This document shows, in pieces, positions 38,277 to 49,116 of a DNA stretch of 64,000 nt. The DNA is from Albifimbria verrucaria (lineage: Eukaryota > Ascomycota > Sordariomycetes > Hypocreales > Stachybotryaceae). How positions within the stretch are numbered: the first letter of the stretch is position 1; each line of letters opens with the position of its first letter. A program made the translations under genes and the position numbers. Where the stretch lies: contig JAHREC010000049.1 in NCBI GenBank assembly GCA_020081605.1, positions 1,860,001-1,924,000 of the forward strand. The letters are read 5' to 3'. A model generated the notes under the pieces. The model made no database searches, was not told the DNA's origin, and saw nothing but the letters and a program-made list of their open reading frames with translations.

Positions 38277-39711
38277 TTAATCAATCACATCATCACGAAG
38301 ACTGAAAAGGTTTCTTATCACCTCCTCTCCCTTAGCATGTAACGCAGAGTGATACATGATGTTCGTCTCAAACACCTTGGTGCCCTTGACGAGCTTGGCC
38401 GTTTCCCTGGCAAAGTCATAGTCGACATACATGTCTTCTACATACGAGGCGGCGTAGACCGGCACCTCATTCTTACGTAGCTGCTCCTTGTCGTACAGAG
38501 CCGGCCAGGTGTCGCATTGAGCCAATATCTCGGCGACTTCTTTGAGAGGCTTGAGTCCAGGATAGGTATCGAAGTGGAACGGGAAAACCATCTCCCCAGA
38601 AAAGTACAGTGGCTTTTTGGCGGCAGATGAAGAGTTCTCAGACTTGGACGAAAGCCAGGGAAGGAGTCCACAGTCTGGCCGACTTGAAAAGCGGCCCAGT
38701 TGGAGGCTGCTCCCGGACCGTCGCAATATATAGCTTCGTGGAGAATGGCATATATGATGTTGGTATCGAAGGGGTAAAAGACTCGAGCGGAGTAAGTGCT
38801 GCGCGAGTGAGGAAGCCGAATTGGTCTAAGGACGTTTTCAGATGCAGGATAATAGCATGTACATTGCTGAAACCTCCGTGGGCACCAAAAGATATGCCTA
38901 TCGTTAGCAAACGTGGAACCGTCAGCTTGCCTCCAGCAGGCAGGGGTACAGCGCCTTCAGGCTGGCTTTCAATGTAAGCAGCGATCTGTTGAACAGCCTC
39001 CACATCCTCAGGAAACTTGGCATAGTATGCCACGTTGCGGTCTATGACTCGACGCCAAGTTGCTTCATAGACCTCTTTTGCGGAGCGTCCGACTGGGGCC
39101 AGGCCACCAGTTAGGAAGGACTCGCGTAGGCCTTCCGGATGCATGGAGAGGTAGCTGAGCGAGATGAAACCGCCGTACGACTGGCCGAAGATGGACCATT
39201 TTGCCTTGGCTTCAGGCCAGCCTTCAGTCAGGCACTTGCGAACGGCCTCGCAGTCGCGTACCGTATTGTCCTGACGCATGAGCTTTAAATAATTGGCCTG
39301 GCCCTGGGCGCCGCCATCAACCATGCGGAGCATCTCTGCGGACACGGGGGTGCTGAGGCCAACGCCGCGGTGGTCGAGGTAGAGAACCTGGTAGCCGCGA
39401 GCGATAGCAGGGCGAGTCAAGGTATGGTCTTGAGGCTCACGGTTACCGAAGCCAGGTCCGCCCTCGAGGTAGACGAGGTAGGGCTTGGGCGGGGGCGGCT
39501 CGTCCTGAGGGAAGATGGGGACCTCATGCTTGGCCACCCGGCGAGCGAACAGAGTGATGGTAGCGGCGGTTGGGCTGGCATAGTCGAGAGGAACCTGGAA
39601 GAAGAACTCGGTAACGTGGAGCTGGCCTGGGAGGACGCAGCTCTTACTGCTGAGCAGCTTGGCTGGCGGAACTGGTAGTGAAGCCATGGCTGGAGGCGTC
39701 CTAACAATCAT
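38277..39711 (-). CDS. Alpha/beta hydrolase, proline iminopeptidase-like (peptidase S33)
   Basis: Predicted cytosolic serine aminopeptidase releasing N-terminal proline, or a related hydrolase; substrate is inferred from family only. Single exon, about 470 residues from the ATG at 39687 (MASLPVPPAKLL); an upstream in-frame ATG at 39711 is also possible. Motifs: LVYLEGGPGFGNREPQ (oxyanion GGPG), LYLDHRGVGLSTP, FGQSYGGFISLSYLSMHPEG with the nucleophile Ser near residue 168, the acid Asp probably in YVEDMYVD (near 418) and the base His in MYHSALHAKGEE (near 447). No signal peptide is seen. One base is missing at 38771-38774 and at 38658-38660; restoring them joins the cap region (IIYAILHEAIYCDGPGAASN) to the C-terminal catalytic part. 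Confidence 0.9.
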
Positions 39712-40366
39712 CTAGATGCGGGAGAGCTTGGCGAGGGACACGGCTCTCAAATACCCATACTCGCTGCCTTCTTGTTACGCGTGAGGTGGCGAGAAGTTGC
39801 TGGCGATATTTCCGGGTGCAAGATAAGGTACCTACCTCATCACATGCATGGGTATCCGGTAAAGTGAAGAAGGTGTGGGGGCCTGATATCTCTACATGTG
39901 GGGGAGGGATTGCTCTAGGCTGAGGGTACCGGTATTTATCAATTGCGAGACGGTCCAAAGATTGGTTCTGAAAGTGGTTTGCGGGTAACACTACATGATT
40001 GCCAAAGAAAACCTTTTCTCAAGTGCATCAAATTGAGAACATGGCAGAAGATACGGCGCAGAGGTTTGGAGGGCGCAGACGTGACGAGACAAGATCATAC
40101 CTGGAGTGACTGTCCCAAACGAGGACATCGGACTTTTGCGATAATCCGGACCCGGGCCCGGCACCAGGTCACCTGCGCAACGACGCAACAACCTGGCAGC
40201 GGCCCAGGCGGATGCAGGTGGAACTTTCCCACTTGGTACCTGCTTGTTGAATTCCTCTTCAAATCTCTTCCTCCTCATTTAAACCCACCTTCACCTTTTC
40301 ACACTTTTTCTTTTTCCTTTTCTTCACCACTTCCCTCCACTCTGCCTCTTCATCTTCAGCGTAGGC
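39712..40366. promoter_or_regulatory. Divergent promoter S33 peptidase/Cys-Pro protein
   Basis: 0.65 kb shared upstream region; includes AAGGTACCTACCTCA near 39826 and a C/T-rich leader at 40255-40360 before the right-hand gene. No gene seen. Confidence 0.5.
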
Positions 40367-42080
40367 ATGAGCCACGTCCATCTCACGCACACTCTAGCCG
40401 ATGCTTTCAACGCTCTGGCTGATCAAGTGCAAGCCTTAGCCGACCACAAAACTGTCCTGGAGCACAAACTGCGCTTCGCTCACGAGCAGGTAAGCTCTTC
40501 TCACCATGTTTTGCGATTTCTCTGCCAGAAACTACACCCTCTCCTTTACCATGATGAACATCTTAGCTCTAGATCAAGAGCAGCTACACTAAGCTGCCGA
40601 GATTGACAATTTCATTCCAATTCTGACCTATGCACTTTTTCCCTTTGTGCAAAATCTCTTTCGTCATTCTGCTTCCCGAATCTTGATTTATCAGCACATG
40701 AATGCTGACCTGTGTCACCTGCACAATAGTTTCAGTCTCTGGCCGACAAATATGCTCCCGCCAACTCGGAGATAGCCGAGACGCTGGCCAAGCTTCAACT
40801 TCCGCCACACAATTCTGGTGAGCTCGACGATAATTCGACGGTGCCTCTACCTCACCGCGCTGTTCTCCAGCCTCAACATAACGTTGCTCTCATCATCCGA
40901 GACGGCCGCCGTGTAGCCAACCAGCTTACCTCCCTCGTAGACGCCAGCAAGACCACTGGTTCTAGCAGAGAGACCCTGTCCCCTGTCTTCTCGGATGAGA
41001 CATCCATGGCGACTACGTTGGAGCACGACTTCACTATCGAAGGGAAGAAGGGTCATCTGCAATGCCCGTTCTCAAAATCAGCTGCCACGGACGGAAACGT
41101 CCCTGAGGTTGAGCACCAGGAGGGTATCCCAGACGGGACGCCTCATAAATCAGCCGATCCTATCTGCGCCGCCATGTATGAAGAAACAGCCTCTCAGATG
41201 GCGGCGGCGGCGGTCGCAGCAGCAGCGGCTAATGCCGCTGCCTCGAGCAAATGTCCGATTCGATACATGGATCAGCATTCGCCAGAGGAGATTGCCCACT
41301 ACGTAGAAACACATAAGCACGAACTGCCGCGTAGCCATGAGGTATGCCTACGCCGGTATCAGCGCAACGAGGATGAGATACGGAAGCTCGACTCCAAGTA
41401 CGGCGATCTTGTTAGCATGATTGAGGGACTGTCCCACATCCACCAACCTATGCTGCCGGAGTCGCAGCAACCACATCAACGAAGTGAAGTCGATAAGGCC
41501 TCGAATGAACGTGTTGAAAGCTGGGCAAAGATGTCAGCGCAACCACGGACCCCGAGGAGAAGGAAGAGCCAGCACTAGAGGTTGAAGATCGTGAGAGCCA
41601 TTTTGATCGGCCGCTCAAGGAGGTTCGCGTGGGCGAGTCTCCCAGCCGGCCTTAGGGCATCTCGGTGCCTGTGTACGAGCCATTTAGTCATGACGACCAC
41701 CAGCCTATGTCTCCACCCCCAGCCCCCGTGCGGATGACGAGCCCTGTGCGAAGAGCGCACACTCCTCCCAAGCCCAGTGGTGGCAAGTGCCCTTTGATCA
41801 TACCAAGTTGTCTGCGTTTCCCAGTCTCGACCCTCCGGTGAAGCATGAGGCCAGCCAGAGTCCCCGCGCTCAGCCCATGCCTCGCGAGTCTCCGTTCGAG
41901 CAGGCACATGAACAATCTCCAACGACACCGGTTCAGCAACCGCAGCCGGCCTTCGTCAACCCTGACTTGACTAAGGGAGGCAGTGGTGCGCCGCAAATGA
42001 TTTTTACAGGCCCCGTTTTTATTGGCTATCCGATGGAGCAGGCCATTCAGTTTATGAACCAGTACCGAGGGAATCAGTGA
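40367..42080 (+). CDS. Conserved fungal protein with three Cys-Pro (heme-regulatory-like) motifs
   Basis: Function unknown; to my knowledge it resembles uncharacterised sordariomycete proteins. Exons 40367-40489 and 40730-42080 give about 491 residues. The N terminus (residues 1-60) is a predicted coiled coil (ADAFNALADQVQALADHKTVLEHKL) continuing across the 240-base intron (ADKYAPANSEIAETLAKLQ). Downstream are three Cys-Pro motifs: QCPFSKSA, KCPIRYMDQH and KCPFDHTKL; an Ala run; and HSPEEIAHYVETHKHELPRSHEVC followed by RRYQRNEDEIRKLDSKYG. The C terminus is Pro-rich and ends MIFTGPVFIGYPMEQAIQF. The frame needs one base at about 41530 and at 41790-41792. An in-frame TAG at 41653-41655 remains where a Trp codon (TGG) would fit. 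Acceptors at 40729 and 40735 are both in frame. Confidence 0.78.
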
Positions 42081-42602
42081 TATTTCACGGTTCTGGATAA
42101 TGAGTGTATGATTGCTGCTAAGCAGCGTTTAGTGATGTGGTTATTAGCGTTGGCGTTTATGGGGTACAAGGATCTCTTTTTCATTTAGCGGCCGCAACAT
42201 TATTATTTCACAACCCGTACATGGCTGTCATTCTACAAGGAAGATGATCGAGAGGGAGTGCAATAATAGCACATATCAAATGTATATCCCATTATGTAAC
42301 TCGCTATGAAATCATGGGTCAAGATGAAACCCTATCCTAAACATTGATACAAAGCGCCGTTTCGCCGTCACTCTAGAGAACCGTGTACACCTATGTCTTG
42401 AATCTAGTACAGCTCGACCACCAACTGCTACTAATCGAAATGCGTCGTGAACTGGGAATACTACATATGCCCGTTATTTGAAATCGTTGAGCGCCTATGT
42501 ATGCTGTCTTGGGATACTGGAGAAGCCTCAGCTAGGCTACAGACGTAGATTCGAGGAAAATGGTGAGGAAAGAAGGGTAATGCCGCGGTGCAGCTTGTAC
42601 CA
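42081..42602. other. Convergent 3' spacer Cys-Pro gene/TVP38
   Basis: 0.52 kb with the 3' untranslated regions of two converging genes. No gene seen. Confidence 0.5.
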
Positions 42603-43832
42603 TTATGATGATGATCCTTGCAATCTTTGGTTCTGATTTCCTTTCCGTCCGTCATCGTCGTAGCTGTCCCTAGCACCACTGTCACTCTCATCGCGATACC
42701 CATCTGATTGCGTCTCCCATAGTGACATGTCATCGTCTGACATAAGAGCGGCGGCGTCTTCAGGGTCGAGCAGATCAGCATCGGCGTCAATAAACATAGA
42801 CTCGCCTTGCTCAGCAGAGAGAGTCGTGGCCTCTTCGCGCGCAATCTCGGCAGCACGGGCCATGGTGCGGCGGTAGATAATGAGGCCAACGATGAGACCA
42901 ACCGCACTACCAAGCAGAATACTGATGTAGTTAATGGCCTTGTCGCCAGCAGTCATCTTATCGCCCTGCTCGGCAAGAATGGCCAGACGGCTACCAATGA
43001 AGACATGCACGAGTAGTTTAGGACTGGTTTGTTTAGTTAGCTACACTATGGATGTGACTGTAGGAAAGGATCTGGGTATGGAGCGCCTTACGTTGAGAGG
43101 GCTGTAGATAGTGTGAACGCCCAGGGTGTAATAGTTGGAATCGTGGCCAAGAAACCGTTACTCAGGCTGAACGGCAGAGGGCAGAGACGAATGGCCGTGA
43201 GATAGAGGATACCCTCTCTGCGTAAGACTTGTCCCAAAGCTCGGAAGCGGTGGTCCCTGCCGACCATTCTATCAACATACTCGCTGAGCACTGTCCGACT
43301 CGCCAGGAAAGCGCCGAGGGCGCCAAGCGTGCAGGCGGACGCAACAATGGGCCAGCCCAGCGGGAATCCGAAGACGAAGCCGGCAATGGTGTTGGCGGTA
43401 GAGTAGCCGATTATGGGGGAAGGCCGTGAGAAAGATCATGGTGAAGATAATGAGCCAGCCGGCCGGGTGTTCGCGCCATGACTTGGTATGTGGTGCGAGC
43501 CATGCGAAGAAGGCATGGGAGTACATGATGGCGAGGACGAGGATAATCCAGCCAAGTATGCAGGCGCCAATGGTGAGGAGGCGTTGCAGAGGGGTCAACT
43601 TGAGAAAGGTAGCCACCATCTGGAGGCCAAGCTGATTCCACGAATGCCAGAACTGGCGCAGCGTCGCTAACGGACCGGAGGGAGCATTGTTGAAGGACGA
43701 GCCACGGCGGCGGACGTTGGAGAGACGCCTGCTACCCTGATCGTTTCGCCGTGACCAAGGAGCGGGAGAGGGAGAGGTGCGGTCAGGCGAGAGGGCCAAC
43801 GCCTGAGCTGTGGATTCGTAATCGGCCGGCAT
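42603..43832 (-). CDS. TVP38: Golgi membrane protein Tvp38 (VTT/DedA domain)
   Basis: Multi-span membrane protein of the Golgi, in the TVP38/TMEM64 family; members of the VTT superfamily include lipid scramblases, so a role in membrane lipid handling is possible. Exons 43832-43092 and 43023-42603 (intron 43024-43091) give about 387 residues. After a Ser/Arg/Pro-rich cytosolic N terminus come hydrophobic segments: LLTIGACILGWIILVLAIMY, WLIIFTMIFLTAFPPIIGYS, TIAGFVFGFPLGWPIVASA, then the VTT re-entrant part with LYLTAIRLCPLPFSLSNGF and a final helix ILLGSAVGLIVGLIIY. The tail is acidic with DDD clusters. A C run at 43415-43419 (read on plus as G) has five bases where seven are needed; this single correction makes the length divisible by three. 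Confidence 0.92.
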
Positions 43833-45031
43833 CGTGGGGAGGGAGGAGAGGAGGGAGTGGGTGAGAGGGACGAGGTGGTCGGATCAAGGAAGTGCGGGTT
43901 GGAGGAGACTTGGACGGAGTGATCGGCAAGAATTGAATAGCCGAGCAACTGTAAGAAGGGAGAATTGGCAAGCTCAGTTTGCCATGTTGAAGCTCAGGCG
44001 GCTAAGGAAGTCGTTGCGTGTGGAAGAAGCGAAAAGCTGACGCTTCGGAGTCGACGGATGAGATGCGACTTTGCAGGGACCAGAGGCGCGCGAGCAAAGG
44101 ACCCGAAAGTCCGATTAGACCACACCCGTGTAAATGGATGAGTATTTAATCTTATCACCAGTGCGCGGCTCCGCGTAGGTACTATAAGAAAAAAAAGAAA
44201 AACCAAGACGATGGGGAAAGCAGGTAAGAAGAAAGAAAAAAGCATAAAAGTCCCTTGGTGCAGGATAAGATAGAAGGAGGAATGGACGAGGACGGAAGGG
44301 CCTGTCAGTACCTGAAACGAAGCAAGAGCAGACAGAGGATGTACCTGTGGCTGAATGGTTGGATGACGTTGGCCCCCAAGCCAGCTGTTCCCTCCTTGGG
44401 GGCTACAAGGTAGCGGCACCACTGTGTTTCCTTACGGCAAGTCCCTCCCACACAGAGTTTCGGCTGACGGGATACTTGCATGCGGCTGGCTGGCTACATG
44501 GGAGGTACCAACGGCCACTTCCATGTGAGATGCAGCGCGCACACGAACCAACCACATCTCAGTATCCGCGCTGCGCCGCTTAAAGTTGTCGCATCCTTTT
44601 AGTGCCTCTGTCCGTCGCCGCCCCGTTCGACACATCTCGGTGATTTAAACAACCACCCTGTCTAGTGTGGTTCTTATATCAAGTACATCTTGGTTCTACC
44701 CATGTACGGATTACCGGAACCACTAACCTTGATACTGAAGAGGGACCAGCTTCCTACAGTCGTTAAGTCCAAGTGCCTGCGCCAAAGGAACGTGCTGCCC
44801 CTCGATCAGCTCCCCCAGTCAGGTCCCTGAACGCCCAAAGAGGCAATTGTCTACTACACACAGTCACTCACGCATCTTACACCGGGCCCCAGCAGTATAT
44901 ATAAGTAGTTTGCAGAGTAGAGAACAATGGATCTTGGACGAGATATATATATCTAGGCTACATGATCTCTTGGTCATTTTGCACCTTTTTCACTTTCTTT
45001 CTCTCTTTTCTTCTTTGAAACTTGTTGCTTG
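43833..45031. promoter_or_regulatory. TVP38 promoter and CCCH-SMR 3' region
   Basis: 1.2 kb between two same-strand (minus) genes; the right part (about 44640-45030) should hold the 3' end of the CCCH-SMR transcript and the left part the TVP38 promoter. No gene seen. Confidence 0.5.
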
Positions 45032-47355
45032 TCACCGGCGTCCACTTGGACCTTTCGGCGGATCTCGCACCAACAGCCGTACCTTGCCATCGCCAATCTC
45101 AACGCCTTGGCTTAGAATGTCGACGCTTCCGTTCTTATCCTCGCCCACCGCATCCTCTCGTGCCAACGACTTATCCCAGCTCCTTGCGTCGATGCCCAGA
45201 ATGCCTCCCATATTGTTGCGGTCCCCAGGCACCGAGAACTCGCGGTGTGCATAGCGCCATTCGTTGAGGAAATTCCGGATCGCCTTGCCCACCTTATCCT
45301 TGCCGTTCTTGCTGTGGTGGCCTGTTCCTGTGATGGCATAAATAGGACGGCTATCCTTGCTATTCTCCATGAGCACCTTCTCCAGATACTCTACCGCCTC
45401 CTCTGGATGAAGCCCGTGCAGGTCAACATATACTTCCGTGCTGCTGGAGTTACTCCTGTTGCGCTCCTCATACAGCTCCCGCGCTGCTTCTCTGTGTGCC
45501 TTTCGCATGAGATCATTCTCGCTCTGGCCCCGGAGACTCAGCGCTTTGGCAGCCCTGGCATCATTACGGTTCCAGGCTTGCGCGGCGCTGGGATGATTGT
45601 TAGTTTGCTGCGATATTTTCTTCATCGAATACGTTGATCAGACACATACCTTTGGAGGAATTTATTTCGAAGTCCGCCATGCTTGATAGCCTCTTGACGT
45701 GCCTTAAGATAGGCCTTGTTGGCCCGCTCGCCAGTTTCAAGCCAGGGAATGTGTTTGGGGCTTGGGATTGCCTGCGCCGCTGCGCTGTTTTCTCCGTTCC
45801 TTGTCACAGACGTACCATTACGGCTGGGTTTCTTAGGCTCAAGCCGGGGTGAGCCAGGTGTGGGCGATGGCGACATCTTGACAATATCCGCCAGCGAGCT
45901 GAGTGCAGAGCTTTCCTTATTCGTATGGCCATGACCGCCTCGCTTTCCGTGATGCTTTTTCCCGTGTTTCACCGATGCCGATCCAAGGGATGGAAAGGCC
46001 TCGTTATCATCCAAGGCTGGCGCAGATATGTTCGTCTCTTTCCCCTGATGTCGACTACCAGGCCGTGATCTCGATCGAGGGCTTTCAGTTCCATGCAGTC
46101 CCCGCAGCCCTGGCGGTGGGGTGATGCCTATGCCGGGATAGTTCAGACCCCAGCAAAGCCACTGAGCTGTTCAGGCGTTCCAGGATGAAGCGAGGGGAAC
46201 GAGTTCATGTCCTGGAGTTGAAGGCCAGCTTGCCCCTTTGAAGGTGGCGTACTGGTCCCGTCCAATGCAAGTTTGTTCATCAGCTTACTAGGATCGTGCG
46301 AGAAGATACAGGTTTCACCCGCTAGACAGTTGCCCATTACCCAGTATCTAGAAACATGTAAGTATATCGAGTTTTAAAATGCAAAGCATGACAAATGGTC
46401 AATGGAATCTGAGAAGTACTTACTTGCAAAGATGATTACTGAGGTCGTGGCTGAAACGACAATCGGCTCGGAGACATTGGCCAGTTGACATGTAAAACTT
46501 GCAGATGACTCCGGATTTTTGTTGTCCGACTGGTGTAGTTGGGCGCCCATCTGCAGACATTGATTTTCCAATGAGAACATTCTTAGGCTCCTCTAATTGT
46601 GCGGCTACGAGGGCACCGTCTTGCCCTTGGCTTTCCATGATAGATACGATTGTTGCGCTGAGGTCATAGCCGTGGTCGGCCAAGGCCGCTTCAATCTCTT
46701 CATCGGTCCTCGTTTGGCCAAGTATAGAGCGCAGCATATCGTAGGGCGACATGTCAGCTTGTTGTGCTGTCATGGAGGAGAACTCAGGTGCCGCGGCATT
46801 CAACCCGCTCGACGTCCCGACCGAGGAGGTGACGCTGACCGCATCATCGTTAACTAGCCACTCTACATTCTCGGCTTGGTAGTCTCCCAATATTTCAATA
46901 GCAGGGGTTGGGTCGCTGGCAAATTCGTAGGCGTTAAGATTCGGGCTGTGAGGAATCACTGGAGTGGCAAGTGCAAGGCGTGGAGATGCCCGTGGCGAAG
47001 AGAAAGGCGACGCGGTTGACGACTTGGCTCGGTTGAACGAAGACGGGACAAAGCCTGGAGGTGCGAGCGGGCTGACACCGAGCCGGGGGATCCCGATAGA
47101 GGGTCCCAGAACTGCGCCATGACGCTGGGGATGGTCGCCGAAGGATGTTGTGTCGGATCGGCGGAGGAGATGTTGAGGTTCCACCCCTTCGCGATACCTC
47201 CACAGGGCATCGAGGATTGCATTATCTAGAGAAGTACCGGTAAGGTTCGTTTGTGATCTAAAGAGCTCCTCTAGTTTATCCGTCTTGTCTTCATCCTCCA
47301 GGCTAACATCCTGGAGGATGGGTAAGCACATTTCATAGTGCTCTTCGGACACCAT
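45032..47355 (-). CDS. CCCH zinc-finger and SMR-domain protein (Cue2-related)
   Basis: Probable RNA-binding nuclease-like factor; SMR-domain proteins of this type (yeast Cue2, metazoan N4BP2/NONU-1) cleave mRNA at stalled or collided ribosomes. Exons 47355-46424, 46347-45650 and 45587-45032 give about 728 residues. N-terminal half: a helical segment, Pro/Ser-rich linker and a CUE-like part (MSPYDMLRSILGQTRTDEEI). Two CCCH fingers follow: CKFYMSTGQCLRADCRFSH (C-x8-C-x4-C-x3-H) and CKYWVMGNCLAGETCIFSH (C-x7-C-x5-C-x3-H), separated by the first intron. The C terminus holds an SMR domain with DLHGLHPEEAVEYLE and ITGTGHHSKNGKDKVGKAI. The start is set at the first true ATG (47355); an upstream exon is possible. 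One base is missing near 46146. Confidence 0.88.
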
Positions 47356-49116
47356 GGTGTAACGTGGCGCCGCGTTGGTAAGCGCGACGGGATTAAACAA
47401 AGAAGTGCACGCAAGCTAACGAAGACCCAAAGTATAGTGAATATTAGAGATATGAGGTATATGCGCTGCCGGCCGCGGCTATTGTCGTCAAGCTCGGGAA
47501 GGAGGCCGGGTTCGAAGTAGAGGTCGGGTCGCGCCAAGGCGAAGGGGAAAGGCCAGCTAGAGCTCCGTTAGCATTTGAGCAGCAATGCAAAAGGCAGGCC
47601 CGGCAGCGGGGCGCGTGGAACTCACGGCCAAGGGTTGCAGACCCGACACTCAAAAGGGGTGAAGGAGCGCGTAGAAACGGAGGTGTCGACGTTAGAGTGC
47701 TGAACGGCTACGGGACGATTCGCCGGATGACGGATCGCATTGCGCATATAGAGTCCCCGCAGTTAATAAGGTGACAAAGACACCGGGAGGATGGCAGAGT
47801 GCGTTCTGGAGTGTACGGTAGTAGGGGACCCTCGTCGGAGAGGGAGGGGGACGACAGGACGCTTGAGATTAAAGCAAGCCGACCCCAGCACCCGGATGGA
47901 CCTGCGAGGCTATCAAGCACCGAAGAAATCGCTTCCGCTTCGTGTAGAACAACATAGAAAAAAGAAGGCCGAAAGAGAAGAAAAGGATGGAAGAAGGTTG
48001 CAGCGAGATGGGCCCCGAGCAGGGTCGTCTCCAAAGCACGGCACGGCAAGCAATGAATGGGTGCAACGCGACGTCGCACAGGCAAAGGTTGTATTAGCGT
48101 GGGGTTCCTAGGCAGCGTTGTCGCCCAGAGAGCTGAGCTACTAGTCACCTAGTGCGCGGTGCCACCAAGGCGAATGAGGTCAGGCGAGATAAAGATAGTA
48201 GACGAGAGCCCGGTCTCTGGGACTGGGAGGGTTAGGTAGCGGGTTGATGCCGTGGTCGTGCTGTAACCCACGGGCCGTGCGGGTGTTGCAGGAGCTCTCA
48301 CGCTAAGTCGTCAGCATGGGCGAGGAATGATTGGCCTGGAGCCTGGACGATCCTTGGTGACGGGAGGCGATAAGCTCCCCAGTTTCAGCCGTTTAGTGCC
48401 CTTTGGTTAGTTGCGCCAAAGGTTTTGATGCTCATCAGATCTGCTTTTGTCTCTGGTAAATGGCCGATTTGCAGGGTGCTGTTGGAGGGAAGAAGGAAGA
48501 AGAAGAAAAGATAATCAGCTGAGATCAGGTGACTGCATCCCTGACGTCGAGACTGTAATACATTTCCACCTCGCATATGTATACATTACAGCACTTACCT
48601 ACCACCTTACCTACCGTGCCTGTATTAAGGGTATCCGTGCAGGTACCTACCTTACCTTCTTACCTCTAGATGTGTAACATTATCTGACAGAAGGTACGTA
48701 CTACTGTATTCATCCAAGTCCAAGACGCAACGTACGGGCTTATCCCTCTCATGCCCGGCCAACTACATACGAGGCGAAGCATGCATGTAAGATTGCCTGC
48801 CTACTTCTAGAGTTGGTAATTTACGAGATTACCTAGGTAGCTATCCACGCCGCCAGTACTGTACTTGTTCAACGGTTTTCGCCTCAGCGGCTTTCGTCAT
48901 GGTCTTGCACTGTCAGGCCATGCCGTATTAATCAAATACGAAACAAGTTTTGACAACTATTGTTCCCACTATTCCTCTCGTGCATATCCCACTCGTATTA
49001 TTCATGTCTCAAAGCGTAGCTACTGAGTGCCTGATACCCGTCGTCTTCCTGTTTGATGAATCAAGATCGAGTAATGTCAAACTTGTTCCTTTCCCAGTAA
49101 GCCAAACCACAATACC
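47356..49116. promoter_or_regulatory. CCCH-SMR promoter and JmjC gene 3' region
   Basis: 1.76 kb with no gene seen. Contains many TACCT/CCTTACC units at 48590-48668 and ACCTAGGTAGCT near 48831. The right-hand 0.3 kb is A/T-rich and likely the JmjC 3' untranslated region. Confidence 0.5.
48590..48668. repeat. Degenerate TACCT/CCTTACC repeat cluster
   Basis: Several imperfect TACCTACC and CCTTACC units within 80 bases; the same motif occurs in other spacers of this window. Confidence 0.6.

Noticed and set aside
47356..47400. Start of the CCCH-SMR gene at 47400
   Set aside because: That codon is TTG, not ATG; the first true in-frame ATG is at 47355.
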